Below, piece after piece: positions 54,914 to 62,925 of a stretch of 64,000 bases of DNA. The notes below the pieces were generated by a model that was not told the DNA's origin, ran no database searches, and saw only the letters and a program-made list of their open reading frames with translations. Source of the stretch: Pectobacterium aroidearum (GTDB lineage Bacteria; Pseudomonadota; Gammaproteobacteria; Enterobacterales; Enterobacteriaceae); contig NZ_CP065044.1 in NCBI RefSeq assembly GCF_015689195.1, positions 62,001-126,000 of the forward strand. The letters run 5' to 3'. Each line of letters begins with the position of its first letter. The first letter of the stretch is position 1. The translations under genes and the position numbers were made by a program.

Positions 54914-56206
54914 ATGAAAACATCAATTTTTAAAAGTCTTTATTTTCAGGTTCTTGCTGCCATTACGATAGGGATACTGTTGGGGCATTTCTACCCTCAA
55001 CTTGGCGAGCAAATGAAGCCTCTGGGCGATGGGTTTGTTAAATTAATTAAAATGATTATTGCGCCGGTTATCTTCTGTACGGTGGTTACCGGTATCGCAG
55101 GAATGGAAAGCATGAAGTCGGTCGGTCGTACTGGTGCGGTCGCCCTGCTGTATTTTGAAATTGTGAGTACGATTGCGCTGATTATCGGCCTGGTCGTGGT
55201 CAACATCGTGCAACCTGGCGCGGGCATGAACATCGATCCAAGTACGCTTGATGCGTCTGCGGTGGCAGTTTATACCCAACAGGCTTCGCAACAGGGTCTG
55301 ATTCCGTTCCTGATGGACGTGATTCCGGCGAGTGTGGTCGGCGCGTTTGCCAGCGGTAATATTTTGCAGGTTCTGTTGTTTGCCGTGATGTTCGGCTTTG
55401 CATTGCACCGCTTAGGGGCAAAAGGCAAAGTGATTTTTGACGTGATCGACAGCTTCTCCAAGGTCATTTTCGGCGTCATTAACATGATCATGAAACTGGC
55501 TCCGCTGGGTGCGTTCGGTGCAATGGCCTTCACCATCGGTAAATATGGTGTCGGTACGCTGGTGCAGCTGGGGCAGCTGATCGCCTGCTTCTACATTACC
55601 TGTGTCCTGTTCATCTTCCTGGTGTTGGGAAGTATTGCTAAAGCGACCGGCTTCAGTATCTTCAAATTCATTCGCTACATCCGTGAAGAACTGCTGATCG
55701 TACTGGGTACGTCCTCTTCTGAATCCGTGCTGCCACGTATGCTGGAGAAGATGGAGAAGGTGGGTTGTAAAAAGTCTGTCGTCGGTCTGGTCATTCCTAC
55801 TGGCTACTCGTTCAACCTTGACGGTACCTCTATCTACCTGACGATGGCGGCAGTGTTTATCGCTCAGGCGACCAACAGCCACATGGATATCTGGCATCAG
55901 ATTACTCTGCTGGTGGTGCTGCTGCTGTCCTCTAAAGGTGCAGCGGGCGTGACGGGAAGCGGATTCATCGTGCTGGCGGCAACGCTGTCTGCCGTGGGCC
56001 ACCTGCCTGTTGCTGGTCTGGCGCTGATTCTGGGTATTGACCGCTTCATGTCAGAAGCCCGTGCGCTGACTAACCTGATTGGTAACGGTGTTGCGACTAT
56101 CGTGGTAGCGAAATATTGCCGCGAGCTGGATGAGAAGAAACTGGATGCTGAGCTGTCTGGTACGAATAAAAGCGACAACGCAGCCACGCCGACGGCGCAG
56201 TCATAA
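54914..56206 (+). CDS. dctA: C4-dicarboxylate transporter DctA
   Basis: 430 aa, inner-membrane dicarboxylate:cation symporter (succinate, fumarate, malate), SLC1/DAACS fold. Seen: [37 protein letters not shown], the serine-rich re-entrant loop [18 protein letters not shown], the NLDGT motif ([13 protein letters not shown]) and [17 protein letters not shown]. Full length. Same neighbours as in E. coli. Confidence 0.97.
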
Positions 56207-56239
56207 TTCCTATAATCTCGGTATAGTTTTCTAAATCAG

Positions 56240-56276
56240 TTCCCTGCGGTGTTAAGGCACCGTGGGGAATTTTTTT
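56240..56276 (+). terminator. dctA terminator
   Basis: 12-bp stem ttccctgcggtg / caccgtggggaa with two G-T pairs, loop ttaagg, followed by seven T residues. Confidence 0.92.
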
Positions 56277-56558
56277 GTCTGCGCACACATCGAACCAAAC
56301 TGTTTCTCCCGCCTCCCTGACTCGCCATGAAACGTAAAAATATTGTTAAATATGACTATTTTTACCTTTTTTGCAGATTATTTCGCCTCATGGAGTGACA
56401 TAGACAAAAGCGCGCGGTCTAAGGGAATGGTACACTTCGCGTCTTCAATTTTTTCCGTGATATATCCACGAGAGTGTGCGGTGGCAGACGCAAGGTCACC
56501 ATAACGATTAACAATAACCACATTTTATTATGTTGGATAGCTATGAGTAGGGGTTCAC
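56277..56558. promoter_or_regulatory. Region upstream of yhjJ
   Basis: 282 bp after the dctA terminator with no gene; AT-rich centre. Presumed yhjJ promoter; nothing else recognised. Confidence 0.4.
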
Positions 56559-58076
56559 ATGCAGGGCACCAAAAAGGCGCTTTTCGTTGGTGGTTTGTTG
56601 CTGGCAGTGGTCAGCAGCAGCGTGCAGGCTGAAGCACTACAGCCCGATCCTGCCTGGCAGCAGGGTAAGCTTGATAATGGTTTTACCTGGCAGTTATTAA
56701 CCACGCCACAGCGCCCCGGCGATCGGGTTGAGTTGCGCTTGGTGGTGAATGCCGGGTCACTGTTGGAAAACGCCCAGCAGGTAGGTTTTGCCCATTTTCT
56801 TCCTCGTCTGGCCTTAGCGCCCGGCGATAAACTGTCCGCAGTTCAGCGACCTTCCACGTGGATGAGCGATGCTAACGGCTCCCGCGTTCTGCCTCCGGCC
56901 ATTATTTCGTACGATTTCACGTCGTATAACCTGAGTTTGCCGAATAATCGCCCCGAGCTGCTGAAAGAAGCGCTGACGTGGTTGGCTGAAAGCGCAGGAC
57001 AGATGACGTTCGACGAAAAAAGCCTACAGGCGGCGCTGAAGGTGCCCGATCAGGTCGCAACCTTTCCGGTTAACCCACAGGATCCGAGCTGGCGCTATCG
57101 TCTGAAAGGCTCGCCTCTGCTGGCGCACGATCCTGCTCAGGACGTCAAACCACCGTTAAATGGCGAGCAGCTCCAGCAGTTTTATAAAACCTGGTATACG
57201 CCAGATGCCATGACGCTCTACATCGTTGGTCATGTGGATAACCGCAGCGTGATCGAGCAGATTGGCAAAGTCTTCTCCCCGCTGGAAGGGAAACGCGAAG
57301 CGCCAGCGCCCTTACCGACGTTAAGTCCGCTGCCGACGCAGGCGATCAGCCTGATGAATAACAACGTCCAGAAGGATACGCTGTCGTTGATGTGGGATGC
57401 GCCGTGGCACCCGATTCGTGAATCGCAGGCGTTGGTGCGCTACTGGCTGGGTGATATGACGCGGGAGGCGATGTTCTGGCATTTGCAGCAGGTGCTGGAG
57501 AAGAGCCCGCAGAAGGGTAACAACCTCCGCTTCGACTGCAATGTGTTTTATACCCGTTCTCAGTGCGCGATCCATATGGACGTGCCGAATAGCGAGGGCG
57601 TTGAGCCGGGCGTGACGTTTATGGCGCGTGAACTGGCGACGCTGCGTGAGAAAGGGCTGACACAGCAAGAGTTTGATGCGCTAATCGCGCGCAAGACGGA
57701 CGAGCTGAACAAGCTGTTTGCCACCTATGCGCGTACCAGCACGGACATCCTGATGGATCAACGCCTGCGCTCCCAGCAAAACGGTGTCGTCGATATTGCT
57801 CCTGAGCAGTACCAGAAACTGCGTCAGAGCTATCTGTCCGCGCTGACGCTCGATATGCTGAATCAGGAACTGCACCAGCAGCTGGTACAGGATATGACGC
57901 TGATGCTGATCCAACAGCCTGGTGAGCCGGAAGCGAATATGAAGGCATTGCAGGAAGCTTACGATCGGATTATGACACCGGCCACCGAGCCTGCGGCCAG
58001 CGCCGCGACGGCTGCACCTGAAGGCGCCGTTCCAGAAGGAAAAAAACCGCAGGAAACGGCTCCCGCCGCGCAGTAA
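56559..58076 (+). CDS. yhjJ: YhjJ, M16-type peptidase homologue without zinc site
   Basis: 505 aa, periplasmic: signal peptide about 1-24 (ALFVGGLLLAVVSSSVQA). Two M16-like halves (LDNGFTWQLLTTPQRPGDRVELRLVVNAGS; FYKTWYTPDAMTLYIVGH). Active M16 enzymes carry HxxEH; the corresponding place here is FAHFLPRLAL, so the glutamate and second histidine are lost and no zinc protease activity is expected. C-terminal Ala/Pro-rich tail. Function unknown; conserved beside dctA and kdgK as in E. coli. Confidence 0.9.
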   Translation: MQGTKKALFVGGLLLAVVSSSVQAEALQPDPAWQQGKLDNGFTWQLLTTPQRPGDRVELRLVVNAGSLLENAQQVGFAHFLPRLALAPGDKLSAVQRPSTWMSDANGSRVLPPAIISYDFTSYNLSLPNNRPELLKEALTWLAESAGQMTFDEKSLQAALKVPDQVATFPVNPQDPSWRYRLKGSPLLAHDPAQDVKPPLNGEQLQQFYKTWYTPDAMTLYIVGHVDNRSVIEQIGKVFSPLEGKREAPAPLPTLSPLPTQAISLMNNNVQKDTLSLMWDAPWHPIRESQALVRYWLGDMTREAMFWHLQQVLEKSPQKGNNLRFDCNVFYTRSQCAIHMDVPNSEGVEPGVTFMARELATLREKGLTQQEFDALIARKTDELNKLFATYARTSTDILMDQRLRSQQNGVVDIAPEQYQKLRQSYLSALTLDMLNQELHQQLVQDMTLMLIQQPGEPEANMKALQEAYDRIMTPATEPAASAATAAPEGAVPEGKKPQETAPAAQ

Positions 58077-58428
58077 AGTATTAAGGTCGTCGCCTTTCGG
58101 CGCGGCCTATACAGGAAGGTGATAAGCGAGATACAAATTCGTCTGGAGCGAATTTGTACAGCCAGCTCACAAGCAACTTGAAGCATGGCGAGTATTGGTG
58201 GTTGTTTAAATCCACAATACTACGCTGTGTATTCGGTGGCGTTTTTTATCACTAGGCTAACCGCTCTCAAGACTCCGTATAATAAAATACGGGATATCGT
58301 TCGTGGAACGTTAGCTTATGTAACCAGTTATTTATAAAGCAGTTTTCAGGATAAATCCCGTTGTGAGCCCTTTTCTCCACCTCTATTATTCCCCCCGAGC
58401 GTCGTAATAATGAATCGAGGTACAAAGC
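58077..58428. promoter_or_regulatory. yhjJ-lipoprotein gap with 10-bp inverted repeat
   Basis: 352 bp. Just after yhjJ is an imperfect hairpin (ggtcgtcgcc / ggcgcggcc). At 58132-58158 TACAAATTCG and CGAATTTGTA form a perfect 10-bp inverted repeat with a 7-base loop but no T run. The sequence just after it (GCAACTTGAAGCATGGCGAG) resembles an intergenic sequence I remember as recurrent in Pectobacterium and Yersinia, unverified. Confidence 0.4.
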
Positions 58429-58587
58429 ATGAGTCGTACTCTTAAAGCTGCGGGGGTGATCGCTCTGATCGCCATGTTGAGTGGTTGCTTGTTCCCTCCT
58501 CCGGGAGGTGGAGGCGGTGGTCGAGGCGGCGGCGGCCCGTTCGGCGGTTTCCAGGAACAACCGGTTAACCAACCGGGGCCACGTTAA
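58429..58587 (+). CDS. Small glycine-rich lipoprotein
   Basis: 52 aa, ATG 58429 with GAGGTA 8 bases upstream, TAA at 58585. Signal sequence LKAAGVIALIAMLSGC with lipobox LSGC (cleavage before C19), then a mature part of about 34 residues: FPPPGGGGGGRGGGGPFGG and a Gln/Pro-rich tail. Residue after the lipid cysteine is L, so outer-membrane sorting is expected. Followed by an intrinsic terminator. Function unknown. A longer minus-strand frame over the same bases has no coding support. Confidence 0.75.
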   Translation: MSRTLKAAGVIALIAMLSGCLFPPPGGGGGGRGGGGPFGGFQEQPVNQPGPR

Positions 58588-58634
58588 ACCTCAAATGACG
58601 ATGTAAGGCAGAGTGTCCTGCTTTGTCTAGCAAC

Positions 58635-58658
58635 TAAAGGCCGCAATAGCGGCCTTTA
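58635..58658. terminator. Bidirectional terminator lipoprotein / kdgK
   Basis: Perfect 10-bp stem taaaggccgc / gcggccttta with loop aata, between convergent genes. Confidence 0.85.
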
Positions 58659-58682
58659 TCTTATTATCACGCGACGTACGGT

Positions 58683-59615
58683 TTATGCAGGCATTGCCTC
58701 AAGCGGGATAATCGCGCCACGGTATTGAATGACCGTGCTGGCCGTCAGGTGGCCGCGCTGTGCCGCTTCCTGCGTGCTGCCGCCATTCAGGCGCACTGAC
58801 AGATAGCCTGCGCTGAAGGAATCGCCTGCTGCGGTGGTATCGACCACTTTCTCTTTTGGCAATTTGATCGCCGGGACATCAACCAGAGCTTGTCCACGTT
58901 CTGACACGATGCAGGAATCAGCCCCGCGTTTAATGACTACTTCGCTCACGCCCAGACCGTGCGTCCGCTCCAGTACCGCTTCCAGTGGCTTCGCGCCCCA
59001 CAGCATGTCTTCGTCATCCAGCGTCAGGAAAGCAATATCGGTACAGGACAGGATGTCGGTATAAGCTTGTTGCGTTTCTTCCTTGCTCTGCCACAAACGT
59101 GGGCGATAGTTATTATCAAAAATCACTTTACCGCCGTTGGCGCGGCAGGCGCGCAGCAGGGCGAGGAGACGTTGGCGGCTTTCGGCGTTCAGAATCGCCA
59201 GACTGATACCGCTCAGGTAGAGATAGTCAAAGTGCGCCAGTGACTGACCGATTTTTTCTGCTTCCGGGCTGTCCAGCCAGTAGCGGGCAGCGGCATCATT
59301 ACGCCAATAGTAGAATGTACGCTCGCCGCTTGCGTCGGTTTCAATGAAGTATAAACCGGGCAGCTTGTTGTCCAGGCGCTGAATCAGGTCGGTTTTCACC
59401 CCTTCTTTTTGCCAGGCGGCAACCATCTCGGTACTGAAGCTATCGGTGCCGAGAGCGGTTACGTAATGCACGCCCAGCTTATCGGCGTTTACCTGACGGG
59501 CAATGTAAACGGCGGTGTTCAGCGTATCGCCGCCAAATCCACGGTTAAGATCCGTGCCCTTCTGCGACAGTTCGATCATGCATTCGCCGATTACGGCAAT
59601 GTTAGTAGTTGTCAT
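58683..59615 (-). CDS. kdgK: 2-keto-3-deoxygluconate kinase
   Basis: 310 aa from ATG 59615 (MTTTNIAVIGECMIELS); the frame continues upstream to 59696 but crosses the operator region. PfkB-family sugar kinase: GGDTLNTAVYIAR near the N-terminus and the signature DTTAAGDSFSAGYL with the catalytic aspartate. Phosphorylates KDG, the common product of pectin, hexuronate and galactonate breakdown, before aldolase cleavage. In soft-rot bacteria it belongs to the KdgR regulon; a matching box lies upstream. The lgo-uxaB cassette at 18-23 kb would feed this step through altronate. Confidence 0.95.
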   Translation of the reverse strand: MTTTNIAVIGECMIELSQKGTDLNRGFGGDTLNTAVYIARQVNADKLGVHYVTALGTDSFSTEMVAAWQKEGVKTDLIQRLDNKLPGLYFIETDASGERTFYYWRNDAAARYWLDSPEAEKIGQSLAHFDYLYLSGISLAILNAESRQRLLALLRACRANGGKVIFDNNYRPRLWQSKEETQQAYTDILSCTDIAFLTLDDEDMLWGAKPLEAVLERTHGLGVSEVVIKRGADSCIVSERGQALVDVPAIKLPKEKVVDTTAAGDSFSAGYLSVRLNGGSTQEAAQRGHLTASTVIQYRGAIIPLEAMPA

Positions 59616-59701
59616 CACTTTTGGCCTGTTTGAAAAGCTGGGTATAAAAAATGCGGAAATTAACATCAGTCTCAACATTACGTGAGACTGAGTCAATAGT
59701 C

Positions 59702-59718
59702 TTGAAACGATGTTTTAC
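59702..59718. promoter_or_regulatory. KdgR operator of kdgK
   Basis: TTGAAACGATGTTTTAC: half-sites TGAAAC and GTTTTA around a 3-base spacer, one mismatch from perfect symmetry, agreeing with the TGAAA...TTTCA-type KdgR box. It lies about 90 bases before the kdgK ATG. Confidence 0.65.
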
Positions 59719-59762
59719 TTTTTCATGACGCAGATCGGAAAACCAGTGCTTCCCCGCTGCTC

Positions 59763-60779
59763 TTAACGATCGGAAGGCGGTTCTTTTTCCTGCTCATTCC
59801 GGTCTGTCGAGGTGTCACCTTTGTAGTTTGCCGTGGCGATCCAGGCGGCGCAGAAGAGCGTCAGACGTGCGAAGAAATAGAAAAATGCCATCAGACCAAT
59901 AACCGAACCGAACGCTGCACCGGAAGGCGAGCTGGCCAGTTTAGGCAGCGCGACGGTCATCGCAAACTTGATGACTTCAAAGCCTACGGCGGCGATCAGC
60001 GTGCCGCGAAAGAGCGCTTTGCGCTTGGGTTTATGGCGCGGTAAAACGAAGAATATCCACAGGAATAACAGATAGTTGGCGAAGATGGAGATTGACAGGG
60101 CAATCAGCGTCAACGCGGGGCGCAGCCACTCAATGCCATCCAGTCCCAGTGCGGTCACAATCATGTTTTGCGCGGTGCCAGCAACGGAGGTCAGGAACAG
60201 CGTAATAATCAGCGCAATGACCAGGCCAGTCAGCGATAGAAAATCCCGCGTGTACTGAAAGTAAATCTTCTCTTCATCTTTCGGGCTCCTCTCCCACACG
60301 TCGCGCGACTGGGCGCGAATCGCTTCACGCAAATTTCCCATCCAACTGATGCCGGAATAGAGCGCAATCAGCAAGCCGGTAATCCCGACGGTGGTACGCT
60401 GCTGCACGGCCGTGTTGACGGTATTTTTCAGCGTATTGGCCAGATTAGGATCGCTGATGCTGTTGACGATACGGTTAATCAGCCCCGTCAGCAGGTCGGG
60501 GTTGGAGGCCAACACAAAACCGACGGCGGCAAACGACACCATGAGGATGGGAATCAGCGACAGGAAGGAAAAATAGGTAATGGCTGCACCAAACTGGTTG
60601 CCCATCCGATCGTTGAAGCGTTCGCCCGCGCGGATCAGGTGTGCCACGCTGGGAATCGCCTGAATACGTGCGGCCAGACGTTTGCTCTTACCCAGAAACG
60701 AGAGGGGTTTCTGCGGCGATGTGTCCCCTTCTGGGGTTGACGATGTTGATTTGCGATCCGGGTCTGCCGGTACAGGCAT
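59763..60779 (-). CDS. yhjD: Inner-membrane protein YhjD
   Basis: 338 aa, YihY/BrkB family. Hydrophilic N-terminus of about 65 residues, then six membrane segments; family marks GNQFGAAITYFSFLSLIPIL and GFEVIKFAMTVALPKL, and a charged C-terminal tail (DRNEQEKEPPSDR). Proposed lipid or LPS-related transporter in E. coli; exact substrate not settled. Same relative position near kdgK as in E. coli. Confidence 0.9.
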   Translation of the reverse strand: MPVPADPDRKSTSSTPEGDTSPQKPLSFLGKSKRLAARIQAIPSVAHLIRAGERFNDRMGNQFGAAITYFSFLSLIPILMVSFAAVGFVLASNPDLLTGLINRIVNSISDPNLANTLKNTVNTAVQQRTTVGITGLLIALYSGISWMGNLREAIRAQSRDVWERSPKDEEKIYFQYTRDFLSLTGLVIALIITLFLTSVAGTAQNMIVTALGLDGIEWLRPALTLIALSISIFANYLLFLWIFFVLPRHKPKRKALFRGTLIAAVGFEVIKFAMTVALPKLASSPSGAAFGSVIGLMAFFYFFARLTLFCAAWIATANYKGDTSTDRNEQEKEPPSDR

Positions 60780-60908
60780 TGCGTTTCTCCTGTGTTCGGG
60801 ATTAACTGGTTAGTATAAGTTTGATTATAACCAACAATATAAGAATGTTACTTTTAGATGTTTTTCTGAACGTACGTCATACACGGACGTTAAGCGAGTG
60901 AATTTTCC

Positions 60909-62105
60909 ATGCCAACACCTTCCCCATCCGAACCGGCGCTGAGCGGTCTGCGCCTTAATCTGCGCATCGTTTCAATTGTGGCGTTCAATTTCGCCAGCTA
61001 TCTGAATATTGGCCTGCCGTTGGCGGTGCTGCCGGGGTATGTGCATGACCACCTTGGCTATAGCGCGTTCTGGGCCGGTCTGGTGATCAGTCTGCAATAT
61101 TTTTCCACGCTGTTGACCCGCCCGCACGCGGGGCGTAGCGCTGATGAAAAAGGACCGAAAAAAATCGTCGTTTGGGGGCTGGCTGGCGTCATGCTGAGCG
61201 GGGTGTTTTACCTGCTGGCCGCTTTTAGTGATGCATCGCCCGCGATCACGTTGCTGCTACTGTGTCTCGGGCGCGTTGTGCTGGGGGCTGGGCAGAGTTT
61301 TGCCGGGACAGGTGCAACGCTTTGGGGCGTTGGCGTGGTCGGTTCCCGACACATCGGGCGTGTGATTTCATGGAATGGTATTGCCACCTATGGGGCGATG
61401 GCGATTGGCGCACCGCTCGGCGTCTGGCTTAACCATATCGGTGGGCTAAAACTGCTCTCCGTGTGCATTATCCTGATTGCGGCAGTGGCGATTGTTCTCG
61501 CGCTGCCACGCCCGACGGTGCAGGTCGCGCCGGGGAAAAAGATTCCCTTCCGCGAAGTGCTGGGGAAAGTCTGGGTTTACGGCATTATTCTGGCGATCGC
61601 CTCTGCGGGTTTTGGCGTGATCGCCACCTTTATCACGCTGTTTTATGCCGATAGGAATTGGGAAGGTGCCGCGCTGACGCTGACGATTTTCAGCTGCGCT
61701 TTTGTCGGTGCGCGGCTGGTGTTTCCTAACAGCATTCAGCGGTTTGGTGGATTGCGTGTAGCGATGGCGTGCTTTGTGGTTGAGATCGTGGGGTTATTGC
61801 TGGTGTGGGGGGCAGCGCTGCCGCTGATGGCCGAAGTCGGCGCATTCCTCGCGGGGGCGGGTTTCTCTTTGGTGTTCCCGGCATTAGGCGTGGTTGCCGT
61901 TCAGGCTGTCTCGCCGCAGAATCAGGGCAGCGCACTGGCGACCTATACGATATTTCTCGATTTGTCGCTGGGCATCGTCGGGCCAGTGGCGGGTGTGCTG
62001 ATGGCCTATACCGGTATCGCCTCTATTTATCTGGCGGCGGCGTTGCTGGGGCTATGTGGTCTGGCGCTGACGTGGCGGCTGGCTAAGAATACGGCGGAAG
62101 GCTAG
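60909..62105 (+). CDS. yhhS: MFS transporter YhhS
   Basis: 398 aa, twelve membrane segments. Clear agreement with E. coli YhhS: SGLRLNLRIVSIVAFNFASYL, GLPLAVLPGYVHDHLGYSAFWAGLVISLQ, FAGTGATLWGVGVVGS and AGAGFSLVFPALGVVAV. Major-facilitator efflux-type protein of uncertain substrate (arabinose efflux permease family by name). Monocistronic. Confidence 0.9.
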   Translation: MPTPSPSEPALSGLRLNLRIVSIVAFNFASYLNIGLPLAVLPGYVHDHLGYSAFWAGLVISLQYFSTLLTRPHAGRSADEKGPKKIVVWGLAGVMLSGVFYLLAAFSDASPAITLLLLCLGRVVLGAGQSFAGTGATLWGVGVVGSRHIGRVISWNGIATYGAMAIGAPLGVWLNHIGGLKLLSVCIILIAAVAIVLALPRPTVQVAPGKKIPFREVLGKVWVYGIILAIASAGFGVIATFITLFYADRNWEGAALTLTIFSCAFVGARLVFPNSIQRFGGLRVAMACFVVEIVGLLLVWGAALPLMAEVGAFLAGAGFSLVFPALGVVAVQAVSPQNQGSALATYTIFLDLSLGIVGPVAGVLMAYTGIASIYLAAALLGLCGLALTWRLAKNTAEG

Positions 62106-62115
62106 GTAGCCATAA

Positions 62116-62170
62116 TGAACATCATGCCTCCACATTGCCGATGATATGCCGCCGTTCCTTGCTCACGGTG
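62116..62170. repeat. 55-bp repeat, truncated duplicate of tle-end/DUF2931-start
   Basis: 54 of 55 bases equal 62871-62925. On the minus strand it would encode the Tle C-terminus and the first residues of a DUF2931 lipoprotein (MMF), then diverges and stops (MMFIMAT-stop). A scar of a lost second immunity copy. Confidence 0.85.
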
Positions 62171-62178
62171 AAAAACCA

Positions 62179-62880
62179 TTACTTCACAGGCTGTTGGTCT
62201 GTTTTAGGCTGGTTGGCGCGGTAGGCATCCATAATCGGTGCCCAGTCCATACCTAATGGGACAGGGTGCTGTTTAAACAGTTCGCCGTACTCCTTGTCGA
62301 AATCATCAATGCCGTATTGTCTTGCTACGGGTACCTTTTTATCATACCAATCATCGGTGACCTCTTCGGCAATACCCCGGGCAAGCAAGAGGTCTGGTTT
62401 GACAAGTAGCCTATCGGCTTTCAATAGCACCTCATAATAACCGCCGGGGGCCAGACCAAAATAGAGCCAGCTACGTTGGTCAGTGTGTTCGCCAACCTGA
62501 TAACGCTGTTGCATTTGCTGGGCTAGGTCTGCGGGTAAACTCACCGTAATACGGTACCGCTTACGATCGTAGAAAGAGACCATCTCTATCGAAGCCTTGT
62601 CAGGGGTGGGAACACCCTCGGTAGGTAACCCGCCCCCCCCAGCCCAATAATATTTTTTGTCAATGATGCTTTTATACGGTGCGCCGGCGTTACACCCCCC
62701 GCCGGGATAACTGAATACAGTTTCTCCTTTATGATAAAAAGTGGCCTTCGTCGTACAAAAACTGTCAATATTGCTACCTGAACCATAACTCCAGCTAACC
62801 GGAGTTCTGACATTCGGGGTTGAGCAGGCGGCCAACGAGACACAAAGCCCCACGACCATAATAAAATATCTGAACATCAT
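62179..62880 (-). CDS. DUF2931 lipoprotein, probable Tle immunity (Tli)
   Basis: 233 aa. Lipoprotein signal MVVGLCVSLAACS with lipobox LAAC. Mature part has SWSYGSGSNID, WAGGGGLPTEGVPTP and LPADLAQQM, as in DUF2931 lipoproteins found beside T6SS phospholipase effectors. ATG overlaps the tle stop (ATGA). Periplasmic location fits an immunity protein that blocks a phospholipase acting on the periplasmic side. Specificity is inferred. Confidence 0.85.
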   Translation of the reverse strand: MMFRYFIMVVGLCVSLAACSTPNVRTPVSWSYGSGSNIDSFCTTKATFYHKGETVFSYPGGGCNAGAPYKSIIDKKYYWAGGGGLPTEGVPTPDKASIEMVSFYDRKRYRITVSLPADLAQQMQQRYQVGEHTDQRSWLYFGLAPGGYYEVLLKADRLLVKPDLLLARGIAEEVTDDWYDKKVPVARQYGIDDFDKEYGELFKQHPVPLGMDWAPIMDAYRANQPKTDQQPVK

Positions 62881-62925
62881 GCCTCCACATTGCCTATGAT
62901 ATGCCGCCGTTCCTTGCTCACGGTG
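62871..62925. repeat. 55-bp repeat, parent copy spanning tle end and DUF2931 start
   Basis: Partner of 62116-62170; only one difference (T versus G). Includes the tle stop and the ATGA overlap. Confidence 0.85.

Noticed and set aside
58267-58572. 101-codon minus-strand frame over the small lipoprotein
   Set aside because: The plus strand has a better ribosome site, lipobox and terminator; the minus frame has no features.
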